Positions 1 through 9,246 of a DNA stretch of 53,210 nt are shown one piece after another. Location of the stretch: contig PMLV01000212.1 in NCBI GenBank assembly GCA_003160635.1, positions 1 to 53,210 on the forward strand, given 5' to 3'. The DNA comes from Acidimicrobiaceae bacterium (GTDB lineage: Bacteria > Actinomycetota > Acidimicrobiia > Acidimicrobiales > RAAP-2). The position numbers were made by a program, and so were the translations under genes. Numbering within the stretch: position 1 is the stretch's first letter; every line of letters begins with the position of its first letter. The notes below the pieces were generated by a model. It had not been told where the DNA came from and ran no database searches. It saw nothing but the letters and a program-made list of their open reading frames with translations.

Positions 1-286
1 GAATCGGCCATGCGGTTCCTCCTCGATGTGACAGGCTAGCTACGCCGGTCGCCGGTTCGCGAGCGCACCGAAGGACGACTATCTCACTACCCGCACGGAC
101 GCGCGAATCGGCGTTCGGCGCTGGTCAGAGTGTCCCAATAACCCGCCCGGCACTGCCGCGAAGAGCGTCCTCAAAGTGCCGGAGCGGGCGCATGCAACTA
201 TCGCGAGCATCGAAGCCTCGTGACCGGTCGAGGATCGCGCCGTGGCTACGAACCCGCGACCGTCGACCTGCTGTGCCGACCCGTCT
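1..286. other. Intergenic region, no gene seen
   Basis: No convincing coding sequence, RNA gene or repeat is visible before the end of the sigma factor gene. A short ORF here has no recognisable protein character. The upstream neighbour lies outside the window. Confidence 0.6.
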
Positions 287-1285
287 TCAGGGCTTGAGCG
301 GATCCAGGATCGTGCGTGGCAGGCCGAAGCAGGCGAAGAGGCTCTTGTCGCCGAACCGCGTCATCGAAGAGATCTGGTCTTCTGAGATTGTCAATACGAA
401 AATCCCACTCGCTCGATAGACGTCGGCGTTGGGGTCCTTGCGGTAATAGCCGAAGGCGGGGTCGTTGTTGGCTCTCGTCTGGACCATCTTGAGGTCTTCG
501 CGCCAGAACGCAACCTGCTGGAGGAATTCGGCGATGGGGAACGGACCGTGGAACTCGAAGGGCTCGGGCGGCATCTTGAGTCTGGCGTCGTCGGTGAGCA
601 GTGCGACGACGCGATCGAGATCGCCCTGCTGGATGGCGTCGATGAATCGATCGACGACCTGTGCTTCGTGGGGGGATCGAGGGAGTGTCACGCGATCGGG
701 ACCGCTTGGTTGCAAGCCAGCCCGGGCCCGCTGGAGCGCACTGTTGACCGACGCCGGCGTCGAGTCGAGCATCTCGGCGACCTCGGCCGCCGAAAAGCCA
801 AGGACGTCGCGCAGGACCAGCGCGGCTCGCTGCTGGGTCGGCAGATGCTGGAGGCCGGCCACGAACGAGAGGGCGATTGACTCACGTGCGTCGTAACGAG
901 CCTCTGGACCCGGCTCGACAGCTTCGATCAAGCTGTCCGGGTATGGCTCCAGCCACCACGGCTCGTCCGAATGCGCCGCGCCAGCGAACGGGGATCCAGA
1001 GTTAGCGGCGGTGGCGACCGTCGGGCGGCGCGAGGAGTCGCGGAGATAGTTCAGGCACCGGTTGGTGGCGATGCGGTACAGCCAGGCCCGAAGTGAACGC
1101 CCGTCGAAGCGATCGAGTGCTTGCCATGCTGACAACAGAGTCTCCTGGAGTAAGTCCTCGGCGTCTTGGAACGATCCGAGGATCCGGTAACAGTGCACAT
1201 GGATCTCCCGGCGGTAAGGGTCGGTGAGCTCGGCGAAGGCGTCGCTATCGCCGGACTGGGCCCGGACCAGCACCGAGTCGTTCAT
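287..1285 (-). CDS. ECF sigma-70 factor with C-terminal SnoaL-like domain (SigG/ECF56-like)
   Basis: RNA polymerase sigma factor of 332 residues that would redirect transcription to a small regulon. Region 2 lies at about residues 8-75, with the QDAEDLLQETLLSAW helix and the AWLYRIATNRCLNYLR helix. Region 4 lies at about 130-195 (HLPTQQRAALVLRDVLGFSA, then an HTH with SVNSALQRAR). From about 205 to the end there is a SnoaL/NTF2-like fold, found in ECF56 and ECF41 factors, where it tunes activity in place of a classical anti-sigma factor. The linker WWLEPYPDSLIE is typical of the SigG-like group. The gene is divergent from the MFS and SDR genes, which makes them plausible targets (inference). 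A GGAGG-like site precedes the ATG. Confidence 0.9.
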   Translation of the reverse strand: MNDSVLVRAQSGDSDAFAELTDPYRREIHVHCYRILGSFQDAEDLLQETLLSAWQALDRFDGRSLRAWLYRIATNRCLNYLRDSSRRPTVATAANSGSPFAGAAHSDEPWWLEPYPDSLIEAVEPGPEARYDARESIALSFVAGLQHLPTQQRAALVLRDVLGFSAAEVAEMLDSTPASVNSALQRARAGLQPSGPDRVTLPRSPHEAQVVDRFIDAIQQGDLDRVVALLTDDARLKMPPEPFEFHGPFPIAEFLQQVAFWREDLKMVQTRANNDPAFGYYRKDPNADVYRASGIFVLTISEDQISSMTRFGDKSLFACFGLPRTILDPLKP

Positions 1286-1420
1286 CGATTCCGCCTCCTT
1301 TCCATGTGAGACCTCCTTGAGGGTTGTAACACCAAGCGTGCCGCAGATTCATCGCTCAATCCGGCCGCGGCTCGGTGTTTCAACTGTCGTAGGACCCGAC
1401 AACCAGACAGGAGACTCACG

Positions 1421-3010
1421 ATGACGCTGGTCAGCCCCCCTTCATACCCTGCCGACGATCGAGGGCGGAGTCCGTCGCCCCCTTACCTGGCAACGTCCCT
1501 GCGGACCCAAACGGCGAGTGACGTCGTCGTATCCGAGTCGTCCGTGCGGCGCTGGCAGGCCTTCGCCCTACTGGTCGTGGCGTACTTCATGACCATCGTG
1601 GACCTCACGATCGTCAACGTGGCCCTGCCGACTATCGGCGTGAAGCTCCACTTCCCCGAGTCCGACCTGCAGTGGGTGGTTACCGCCTACGGGATAACCT
1701 TCGGAGGGTTCCTCCTCCTCGGGGGCCGCGCCGCCGACCTGCTGGGGCGTCGACGCCTGCTCATGGTGGGCCTGTCCGTCTTCTCCGCTGCGTCCCTTGC
1801 GTGTGGGTTGGCCACCTCGGACACCTTCTTGATCGTCATGCGGGGGTTCCAGGGCTTGGGGGCGGCCATCGTCCTGCCCGCCGCGCTCTCCATCGTGATG
1901 AACATGTTCCCCGAGGGCGCCGAGCGCAATAAGGCTCTTGGCATCTGGGGGGCCATGGGTGCCATGGGGGCCACGGTCGGGTTGCTCGCCGGCGGCCTGC
2001 TCACCCGCTACGTCGGGTGGGAGTACATCTTCTTCCTCAACGTGCCCATCGGGGCGGCTGCCTTGGTCTTGGCTCCCAAGGTCGTTCCTGAGAGCAAGGC
2101 GAGCGCAGCGCGGCGTCGCTACGACCCCTTCGGCGCGGCGTCCGTCACCTCGGCGCTGGTGGTGCTCGTCTATGCCATCTCGCAGGCGTCGCAGGTGGGC
2201 TGGGCCGCCACCCAGACCGTCGCAATGCTCACCGTGGGGGCGGCTCTGCTCGGGGCGTTCTTGGTCATCGAAACCCGGGTCGAGGCACCGCTGCTGCCGC
2301 TGCGCCTGTTCCGCTCGAGCACCGTTGCCGGTTCCAACGCCGTTGGCTTCTTGCTCACCGGGAGCTTCTACACCTTCATCTTTATCGGCACCCTCTACAT
2401 GCACCAGGTGCTCGGGTTCTCGGCCCTCAAGACCGGGCTGGCCTGGCTGACCGCTTCAGTGACCGCTCTGGCCTTCGCCGGCCCGTCCCAGAAACTGGTC
2501 ACGAAGACCTCGCCCAAGCGGGTCATGGTATTCGGGATGGCTCTCATCGGAGCCGGCATCCTGTGGGCCACCCGGATTCCGCCGCACGGGAACTTCTGGC
2601 AGGACTTAGCAGGACCGTTCTTCGTGGCTGGTATCGGCGTCGCATTTGCCTTCATCCCCGTCTCGATCGGCGCCCTCACCGGGGTCACCGAAGTCGACGC
2701 CGGGGTGGCCTCTGGGCTCATCAGCACGTCGCAGCAGCTCGGGGGTGCCATCGGGGTGGCGGTCGCCTCCTCAATCGCCGCCTCTCGCTTCCACACGCTG
2801 GTCCACCACGGCTACCCGACCTCGGCTGCTCTCACCGGCGGGTTCACCTCGGCCCTGTGGGTCTGCGGTCTGACCGGTCTGGTCGCCATCCCGGTGGCCT
2901 TCGTGCTGACCCGCCGCGCCAATACGGCCAAGGCGGTGGCAACGAGCTCGCCGCAACGAGCCCTCGCCGTCATCGCTTCCCCTGACCTTGCCGGCGCCGT
3001 GGCCGAATGA
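1421..3010 (+). CDS. MFS drug exporter, DHA2 family (EmrB/QacA-like)
   Basis: Proton-coupled efflux permease of 529 residues, the length usual for the 14-helix DHA2 family. After a hydrophilic N-terminus of about 45 residues come the DLTIVNVALPTI first helix, motif A (GGRAADLLGRRR, about residue 104), and motif C in the GFQGLGAAIVLPAALS helix (about 143). A CAGGAG ribosome site lies shortly before the ATG. The gene is followed by the dehydrogenase gene in the same direction and sits divergent from the sigma factor gene. The substrate cannot be read from sequence; the family exports dyes, antibiotics and quaternary compounds. Confidence 0.92.
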   Translation: MTLVSPPSYPADDRGRSPSPPYLATSLRTQTASDVVVSESSVRRWQAFALLVVAYFMTIVDLTIVNVALPTIGVKLHFPESDLQWVVTAYGITFGGFLLLGGRAADLLGRRRLLMVGLSVFSAASLACGLATSDTFLIVMRGFQGLGAAIVLPAALSIVMNMFPEGAERNKALGIWGAMGAMGATVGLLAGGLLTRYVGWEYIFFLNVPIGAAALVLAPKVVPESKASAARRRYDPFGAASVTSALVVLVYAISQASQVGWAATQTVAMLTVGAALLGAFLVIETRVEAPLLPLRLFRSSTVAGSNAVGFLLTGSFYTFIFIGTLYMHQVLGFSALKTGLAWLTASVTALAFAGPSQKLVTKTSPKRVMVFGMALIGAGILWATRIPPHGNFWQDLAGPFFVAGIGVAFAFIPVSIGALTGVTEVDAGVASGLISTSQQLGGAIGVAVASSIAASRFHTLVHHGYPTSAALTGGFTSALWVCGLTGLVAIPVAFVLTRRANTAKAVATSSPQRALAVIASPDLAGAVAE

Positions 3011-3138
3011 GCAACCCGGGGCCCGACCCCGGCCGGGGTGCCGAGCGCACCAGCCGCGACCCCGGCCGAGTCGGCCCTCAGAGAATCCAACCCAGCTGTG
3101 AACGTAACCAACAACCAACCAGAAAGAAGGAAAGAATC

Positions 3139-3894
3139 ATGACTATTCGCCAACTCGCAGGAACCACTGCCGTCGTCACCGGTGCAAGCCGGGGTTTCGG
3201 GCGGGCCATCGCCGTCTCGCTCGTCGAACGCGGCGCCCATGTCGTGGGTGTTGCTCGCAACGAAGAGTTGCTCGCCGAGCTCAAGGAACAGCTGGGCGAC
3301 GCCTTCACCCCCGAGGTCGCTGACGTGGCCGACCCGACCGTGGCGACGCGACTGATCGCGGACTATCGACCCCAGACCGTTGTACTCAACGCCGGCGCGA
3401 CACCTCCGGTCGGATCGCTTCGGGAACAAACCTGGGAGATGTTCAGCACCAACTGGAACGTGGATGTCCAACACGTCTTCAACTTCACCCGAGAGATCCT
3501 GACGGGGCCCCTCGACCCCGGGTCGGTGGTTGTCAGCCTGTCCAGCGGGGCCGCATTGGCGGGGTCACCGCTGAGCGGCGGCTACGCGGGAGCCAAGGCC
3601 ACTATCAAGCTCATCAGCTCCTATGCCGGACTTGAAGCCCAGCGCCTCGGAGTGGACATCCGCTTCGTGTCCGTCCTGCCTCAACTGACGCCGGCCACCG
3701 GCCTTGGGAAGATATACACCGAGCGGTACGCTGCTATGGCCGGAATGAGCGAAGCGCAGTTCCTCGAGGGCCGATTCGGCGGGACTCTCAGCGCCGAGCA
3801 GGTGGGCGAGAGCATCACTGACTTGGCCGTGGACGACTCCTACACCCACCCGGCGTATCTTGTGGGAACGACGGGACTCCAGTCAGTCGAATGA
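3139..3894 (+). CDS. Short-chain dehydrogenase/reductase (SDR)
   Basis: NAD(P)-dependent oxidoreductase of 251 residues with a Rossmann fold. It shows the cofactor motif TGASRGFGRAIA near the N-terminus, the NAG motif (VVLNAGATPP), and the catalytic serine followed by YAGAK, all in classical SDR order. The ATG at 3139 is preferred over a longer reading because AAGAAGGAAAG precedes it at good spacing. It lies about 130 nt behind the MFS gene and probably shares its transcript. SDR genes are common partners of SnoaL-tailed sigma factors, so the three genes may form one regulated unit (inference). The substrate is unknown. Confidence 0.9.
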   Translation: MTIRQLAGTTAVVTGASRGFGRAIAVSLVERGAHVVGVARNEELLAELKEQLGDAFTPEVADVADPTVATRLIADYRPQTVVLNAGATPPVGSLREQTWEMFSTNWNVDVQHVFNFTREILTGPLDPGSVVVSLSSGAALAGSPLSGGYAGAKATIKLISSYAGLEAQRLGVDIRFVSVLPQLTPATGLGKIYTERYAAMAGMSEAQFLEGRFGGTLSAEQVGESITDLAVDDSYTHPAYLVGTTGLQSVE

Positions 3895-4437
3895 GCCCAC
3901 AGGCGAATCCCCACGGCTCGTCACCAGCCATCAACCAAAGGGTTTGGTGGGGAACACCACCCTCGAGTCATGGGGTGGTGCGGTACCTGAGGGGTTGACA
4001 CGCTCTCACGCAAGCCCATTTCTGATGACTGGGATCGGCGACCCGAACAACGATCCGCTTGCGGGAACCGAGAGCCGCCCTCCGAGTAAGCCGCCGAATA
4101 GGACCTACGCATCGCTTAACGGCTGGTCGATCGGCACAGGCCGCACATGAAAGCCACGCGGACGACTCTGCATCGACAGTTCAGCTGGGAACGTCAGGTT
4201 CTTGTCCCTCGGATTCCCGGTCCTCGACTGCCGTCTGATCCTCGATCACTCTGACATGCCTGTGGGTGCCGAATATTCGTTTGAGACGCTGACCAGGAAG
4301 CACGTCGCCCGCCAAACGTTTTCCACCCCCGGTACTACCGCACGTCGGACCCCGGTCCCGACGAGTACCTCGACGCGCCTCGTTCGCACATCGTCCCTGA
4401 TTGGAGCACCAGACGAGGTTTTCGGCCCTACAGGCGC
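3895..4437. other. Long intergenic region with one hairpin
   Basis: About 540 bases without a convincing gene. An 8-bp inverted repeat (CACCACCC at 3955-3962, GGGTGGTG at 3973-3980) close behind the SDR gene could act as a terminator, although no T run follows. The short ORFs on both strands have no recognisable motifs. Confidence 0.5.
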
Positions 4438-4475
4438 TTGACTGCCTGAGAGATTCTTGTACCATACTGCGTATG
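4438..4475 (+). promoter_or_regulatory. padR promoter with palindromic operator
   Basis: TTGACT (4438-4443), 16 bases, then TACCAT (4460-4465) form a sigma-70-like promoter. The perfect inverted repeat CATAC-TGC-GTATG (4463-4475) overlaps the -10 box. The second ABC operon downstream has the same layout, so this is likely the PadR binding site and the gene is likely autoregulated. Confidence 0.55.
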
Positions 4476-4495
4476 ATCAATGATCGGGTAGCGCG

Positions 4496-5071
4496 ATGAG
4501 TATTCGCCACGCAATCCTTGCCCTGTTGAGCGAGCGTCCGAAGTACGGGCTCCAACTGCAGAAGGAGTTCGAGTCGAGCACCGGCGAGGTGTGGCCGCTC
4601 AATATTGGGCAGGTGTACACGACATTGCAGCGCCTCGAGCGCGACGGACTCGTTGAATCCGACGAGCCCGAGAGCGAGGGTCCGCAGAAGGGCTTCCACA
4701 TCACCGATGCAGGATCGACGGAGCTCTCGTCGTGGCTGAACACGCCGCCGGATATGACGTCGCCGCCGCGCGATGAGCTCGTGATCAAGGTGTTGTCTGC
4801 CCTACGAGTGCCAAACGTCTCGGTTCACGACGTGATTCAGGTCCATCGCCGCTATCTCGTCGAGCTGATGCAGCAGTGGACGCGCCTCAAGGAGGACGAG
4901 GCCGACTTCGATCTCACCTTCGCGCTTGTCGTCGACGCGGAGCTGTTCCGGCTGGACGCGGTCGTCCGCTGGCTCGACACGGCCGACGGCCGGCTGAAGC
5001 GCGCCGCGTCCGAGCCTTCGGCTTCGTCGGCGGCCCCGCGGCTCGCACGGCGCTTGGTCGTCCGCCGATGA
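4496..5071 (+). CDS. PadR-family transcriptional regulator
   Basis: Repressor of 191 residues. The N-terminal winged helix (IRHAILALLSERPKYGLQLQ, then IGQVYTTLQRLERDGLV, residues 2-60) is the PadR signature. The remainder is the helical C-terminal dimerisation domain. Its stop overlaps the start of the ABC ATPase gene (ATGA), so the two are translationally coupled. PadR proteins often control adjacent ABC exporters and respond to small hydrophobic compounds. The ligand here is unknown. The start is fixed only by the family N-terminus, since no strong ribosome site is seen. Confidence 0.92.
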   Translation: MSIRHAILALLSERPKYGLQLQKEFESSTGEVWPLNIGQVYTTLQRLERDGLVESDEPESEGPQKGFHITDAGSTELSSWLNTPPDMTSPPRDELVIKVLSALRVPNVSVHDVIQVHRRYLVELMQQWTRLKEDEADFDLTFALVVDAELFRLDAVVRWLDTADGRLKRAASEPSASSAAPRLARRLVVRR

Positions 5072-5802
5072 GCTTCCTCGAACTGCGACGCGTCTCGAAG
5101 TCTTACGGAGAGGGCGCCGCCGAGGTCCACGCCATCCAAGACGTCGACCTCGCCGTCGAATGCGGGACGCTCGTGGCGGTGATGGGTCCGAGCGGCTCGG
5201 GAAAGTCGACCCTGCTGACTATTGCAGGCAGTCTCGAGGATCCGACCAGCGGGGAGGTGTCCATCGACGGAGCGTCGCTCCAGGCGATGTCCCGCAACGA
5301 TAAGGCTCGCCTCCGACGACGCACGATCGGCTACGTCTTCCAAGAGTTCAACCTCTTGGCTGGGCTCACTGCGGTGGAGAACGTCGCCCTGCCTCTCGAG
5401 CTCGACGGCGTGGCCGGCAAGAAAGCTCAAGCGGCGGGAATGGCTGCGCTCGAGGAGCTGGGCCTCGCGGATCGGGCGACGCACTATCCCGATGAGCTCT
5501 CCGGCGGTGAGCGCCAGCGGGTCTCGATCGCTCGCGCCGTCGTGGGAGAGCGTCGTCTCCTACTGGCCGACGAACCGTCGGGTGCGCTCGACTCGACAAA
5601 CGGCGAAGCAGTGATGCGCATGATTCTCACCGCCTGCAAGCAGGGGGTCGCGGCGGTCGTCGTCACCCACGAGGCCCAGCTTGCCTCGTGGGCAGACCGG
5701 GTGGTCTTTCTCCGCGACGGTCGTGTCGTTGATCAGACGGTGCCGCCGCCGAGTCCCGAGGCCCTGCTCGAGGAGAGCAGTTGGTCCGGACCTCGGCGCT
5801 AA
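5068..5802 (+). CDS. ABC transporter ATP-binding protein (MacB/LolD type), first copy
   Basis: ATPase of 244 residues that would drive an FtsX-type transporter. It has Walker A GPSGSGKS (residues 40-47), a Q-loop (YVFQEFNLL), the signature LSGGERQR, Walker B LLLADEPSGALD and the switch histidine (VVVTHE). The start at 5068 overlaps the padR stop. It lies alone with padR, and no permease follows in this operon. A near-identical second ATPase with two permeases starts about 140 bases later. It may serve those permeases too, or be a relic of duplication. Confidence 0.92.
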   Translation: MSFLELRRVSKSYGEGAAEVHAIQDVDLAVECGTLVAVMGPSGSGKSTLLTIAGSLEDPTSGEVSIDGASLQAMSRNDKARLRRRTIGYVFQEFNLLAGLTAVENVALPLELDGVAGKKAQAAGMAALEELGLADRATHYPDELSGGERQRVSIARAVVGERRLLLADEPSGALDSTNGEAVMRMILTACKQGVAAVVVTHEAQLASWADRVVFLRDGRVVDQTVPPPSPEALLEESSWSGPRR

Positions 5803-5848
5803 TCGTTCGCCTCGCCCGAGCGACTCTGCAGTAATGGCCTGCCCTGTC

Positions 5849-5886
5849 TTGACAAGTCGGGCAATATCTGTAGGATACCGAGTATC
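5849..5886 (+). promoter_or_regulatory. Promoter of second ABC operon with PadR-like operator
   Basis: TTGACA (5849-5854), 16 bases, then TAGGAT (5871-5876) form a good promoter. The inverted repeat GATAC-CGA-GTATC (5874-5886) overlaps the -10 box with the same geometry as the site before padR. Shared operator architecture implies joint control by PadR. Confidence 0.6.
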
Positions 5887-5945
5887 GTGTTACGTGTCCT
5901 ACTAAACGTGTTGCCGCGCATTCGGCGAAGGATGGTCTGCCCTCG

Positions 5946-6662
5946 ATGAGCCTGCTCGAACTCCATCAGATTTCGAAGTCCTATGGCGAGGGCGCAACGT
6001 CCGTGCGTGCCCTCGCCGAGATCGATCTCTCGGTCGACGAAGGCCACCTCATCGCCGTGATGGGCCCGAGCGGCTCGGGAAAGTCGACCCTCCTCACCAT
6101 CGCCGGCAGTCTCGAGGAGCCGACCAGTGGCGAGGTGCGTATCGGGGGGGCGGCACTGTCTAGTCTGTCGCGCAACGACAAGGCGCGCCTCCGACGCCGC
6201 ACGATCGGCTTCGTCTTCCAGGACTTCAACCTTCTCCCGGGACTTACCGCCGCGGAGAACGTCGCGCTTCCGCTCGAGCTCGACGGCATTTCGGCACGCA
6301 AAGCACACCAGGCGGGAATCGCCGCGCTCGAGCAGCTCGGGCTGGCCGAGCGCGCCGACCACTACCCCGATCAGCTCTCTGGCGGTGAGCGCCAGCGTGT
6401 CGCCATCGCTCGCTCCGTCGTCGGCGAGCGCAAGCTCCTCCTCGCCGACGAGCCCTCGGGTGCGCTTGACTCGACCAATAGCGAGGTCGTGATGCGGATG
6501 ATCCTCGACGCGTGCAAGCGCGGGGTGGCCGCCGTCGTGGTCACCCACGACGCCCACCTCGCCTCGTGGGCCGACCGGATCATCTTCCTTCGCGACGGCC
6601 ATATGGTCGACCACGTCGCCCCCGACCTTTCCGATTCGTCCCTCGCCACGCCCCGCGCGTAG
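5946..6662 (+). CDS. ABC transporter ATP-binding protein (MacB/LolD type), second copy
   Basis: ATPase of 238 residues, closely similar along its whole length to the ATPase at 5068-5802. It has Walker A GPSGSGKST, Q-loop VFQDFNLL, signature LSGGERQR and Walker B LLLADEPSGALD. It is the first gene of an operon with two FtsX-like permeases and has its own promoter and palindrome. The close similarity of the two ATPases argues for a local duplication. Confidence 0.93.
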   Translation: MSLLELHQISKSYGEGATSVRALAEIDLSVDEGHLIAVMGPSGSGKSTLLTIAGSLEEPTSGEVRIGGAALSSLSRNDKARLRRRTIGFVFQDFNLLPGLTAAENVALPLELDGISARKAHQAGIAALEQLGLAERADHYPDQLSGGERQRVAIARSVVGERKLLLADEPSGALDSTNSEVVMRMILDACKRGVAAVVVTHDAHLASWADRIIFLRDGHMVDHVAPDLSDSSLATPRA

Positions 6663-6695
6663 CGCGATCGAACGCACGATTCCGAAGGAGCCTCG

Positions 6696-9233
6696 ATGAC
6701 CACCGCTGTTCTCGCACCGCTTGCCGACGCCCGACCCGCCGATGGCGGCGCGCCGGCCCGGCGGGCCGTCGTGTGCTGGGCGTGGCGACTCTTTCGAAGG
6801 GAGTGGCGCCAGCAGTTCCTGATCCTCGCCCTCATCACCGTCGCCGTGGCGGCGACGATCGTCGGCTCGGCCGTCGCGACCAACAACCCGCCTCCGAGTA
6901 ACTCAGGCTTCGGTACGGCACAAGACTCCGCGTCCTTTTCGACCTACAACGCGCACACGGCCAGCGACATCGCGAGCCTGGAGCACCGCTTCGGCCGCGT
7001 CGAGCTGATCGAGAGCGAGACGCTGTCGATCCCGGGATCGATCAACACCTATCAGGTCCGTGCGCAAGACCCGCACGGACCCTTCGGTGGTCCCATGCTC
7101 TCACTCGTCTCCGGGCGGTTCCCGGCGGGCGCCGACCAGGTCGCCGTGACGAGTGGCGTCGCGACGGCATTCCACCTGAGGGTGGGAGCCACCTGGCGAG
7201 TCGGCGGTGTCGAGCGCCAAGTGGTCGGCATCGTGGAGAACCCCCAGAGCCTCCTCGAAGAGTTCGCACTCGTCGCACCCGGGCAGGTAACACATCCCAC
7301 GGCGGTCACGGCATTGTTCGACGCCCCGGGCGTGCCGCTGAGCTCATTCGGCAAGGGCTATCAGGTGCAGACCCCCGCTTCGGTGGCGCAGTCGAATCCG
7401 ATCAACCCCGAGACGATCTCGCTCGTCACCCTCGTCCTCGGCATGCTGCTCATCGCGCTCGTCTCGATCGGCGGCTTCACGGTCCTCGCGCAGCGGCGCC
7501 TGCGGTCGATCGGGATGCTCGAGTCGACCGGCGCGACCGACCGCCACGTCCGTCTCGTCATCAGTGCCAACGGAACGGTCGTCGGTGTCGTCGGTGCCAT
7601 CCTCGGCTTCGTCCTCGGGCTCGTCGTCTGGCTCGCCTACCGACCGACTCTTGAGCAGAGCTCGCACCACGTCATCGGGGTGCTCGCGCTCTCGTGGACC
7701 GTGGTGATCGCCGCGATGGTGCTTGCGGTCGTCGCGGCCTACTTCGCGGCGTCCCAGCCGGCGCGGGCAATCACCAAGGTGCCGATCGTCCAGGCGCTGT
7801 CGGGCCGACCGGCGCCGCCCCGTCAGATCCACCGTTCCGCGCTCCCCGGCATCGTCTTCCTCGTCGCCGCCTTTTTGTTGCTCGGTTACTCCGGTGGCAC
7901 GGACAAAGGGAGCGGTGGCGGCGGCGGGCCCGAGCTGGCGTTTGGGATCGTCCTCCTCATCCCCGGATTGATCCTGCTCGCGCCGTTCTTCCTGTCGTTG
8001 ACCGCGCGCCTCGGTCGCCGCGCGCCGATTGCGCCTCGACTCGCACTGCGCGACCTCGCCCGCTACCGAGCACGCTCAGGTTCCGCACTGGCGGCGATCA
8101 GCCTCGGTGTCCTCGTCGCGGTCATCGTCATGCTCGCCGCCGCATCCCGGTATGGCAACGTCCTCGACTACGCGGGTCCGAACCTCGCCTCGAATCAGCT
8201 CTGGCTCATCGGCAACCCGCCGCCTCCGGCGGGTACGAGCGTCCACTCACCGAACGGAAAGGTCCACATCCAAAAGGCTTCGTCGAGCGCGACGGCTGCG
8301 ACGCCGCAGCAGCTGGCCGCGCACGCCGAAGCGATCGCAAAGGGGCTCAGCGCGCAGCTCATCGCGCTCGAGTCACCGAATGCGGCAATGGTCTCGACTG
8401 ACACCTCGGGGGGTCGCAGCTGGAACGGTCCGATCTACGTCGCGACGCCGCAGTTGCTGCGCGCGTTCGACATCACGTCCTCCGAGATCGATCCGAACGC
8501 GGACATCTTGAGCTCACGTCCTGGTCTCTCGGGCGTCTCTGGTCTCGGCCTCAACTACGGATCGGGTGGCAAGTCCGGACCATCCCCGACCTGTACGGCC
8601 GCCGCTGGCTGTCTCGCGAACCCGGTGATCCAAGAGGTGGGGGCGCTGCCAAGCGGGACGTCGGCGCCGAACACGGTGATCACGGAGCATGCCATGCGAG
8701 AGTTTCACATCCAGGCGTCCTCGGGCGTCTGGCTGATCCAGGGATCGCAACCTTTCACCGCCTCCCAGATCAGCAGTGCTGAGCTCGCGGCGTCGACTAC
8801 CCAGCTCTCGGTCGAGGCGAAGAATGACCAGCCGACCTCGTCCTCCGTCATCAACTGGGCGACCATCTTCGGGATCGTCATCGCCCTCGGTGTGCTCGGG
8901 ATGTCGGTCGGCCTCGTCCGGAGCGAATCGGCGAGTGATCTCCATACGCTTGCGGCGACTGGGGCGACCAGTTACACGCGGCGCACGCTGACTGCCGTGA
9001 CGGCGGGTGCGCTCGGCTTTCTCGGCGCACTCCTCGGGGTGGTGGGCGGTTACATCGGCATGCTTGGTTGGCTGCGCAGCAATTCGCTGAACGGGGGGAT
9101 CGGCGCGCTCGGGAACATTCCCGTCGCGGACCTCCTCCTCATCCTCCTCGGCATGCCGGCGTTCGCGGCGGCCGTCGGTTGGCTGCTCGCCGGCCGCGAG
9201 CCCGCGGCGATAGCGCACCAGGCGATCGAGTGA
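6696..9233 (+). CDS. FtsX-like ABC transporter permease, first copy
   Basis: Membrane protein of 845 residues. The first helix (about residues 40-65) follows an arginine-rich N-terminus and is followed by a large extracytoplasmic domain. An FtsX core comes next (LVLGMLLIALVSIGGFTVLAQRRLR and following helices), then a second extracytoplasmic domain and a second C-terminal FtsX core ending in the cytoplasmic REPAAIAHQAIE tail. The double-FtsX layout is that of large actinobacterial MacB-type permeases. Such systems move lipoproteins, peptides or drugs by mechanotransmission. The ribosome site GAAGGAG precedes the ATG. Confidence 0.9.
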   Translation: MTTAVLAPLADARPADGGAPARRAVVCWAWRLFRREWRQQFLILALITVAVAATIVGSAVATNNPPPSNSGFGTAQDSASFSTYNAHTASDIASLEHRFGRVELIESETLSIPGSINTYQVRAQDPHGPFGGPMLSLVSGRFPAGADQVAVTSGVATAFHLRVGATWRVGGVERQVVGIVENPQSLLEEFALVAPGQVTHPTAVTALFDAPGVPLSSFGKGYQVQTPASVAQSNPINPETISLVTLVLGMLLIALVSIGGFTVLAQRRLRSIGMLESTGATDRHVRLVISANGTVVGVVGAILGFVLGLVVWLAYRPTLEQSSHHVIGVLALSWTVVIAAMVLAVVAAYFAASQPARAITKVPIVQALSGRPAPPRQIHRSALPGIVFLVAAFLLLGYSGGTDKGSGGGGGPELAFGIVLLIPGLILLAPFFLSLTARLGRRAPIAPRLALRDLARYRARSGSALAAISLGVLVAVIVMLAAASRYGNVLDYAGPNLASNQLWLIGNPPPPAGTSVHSPNGKVHIQKASSSATAATPQQLAAHAEAIAKGLSAQLIALESPNAAMVSTDTSGGRSWNGPIYVATPQLLRAFDITSSEIDPNADILSSRPGLSGVSGLGLNYGSGGKSGPSPTCTAAAGCLANPVIQEVGALPSGTSAPNTVITEHAMREFHIQASSGVWLIQGSQPFTASQISSAELAASTTQLSVEAKNDQPTSSSVINWATIFGIVIALGVLGMSVGLVRSESASDLHTLAATGATSYTRRTLTAVTAGALGFLGALLGVVGGYIGMLGWLRSNSLNGGIGALGNIPVADLLLILLGMPAFAAAVGWLLAGREPAAIAHQAIE

Positions 9234-9246
9234 AGGGGAACCCGAG

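Noticed and set aside
4181..4699. Minus-strand ORF overlapping the padR promoter and gene
   Set aside because: It is antisense to the clear PadR coding sequence and has no recognisable domain.
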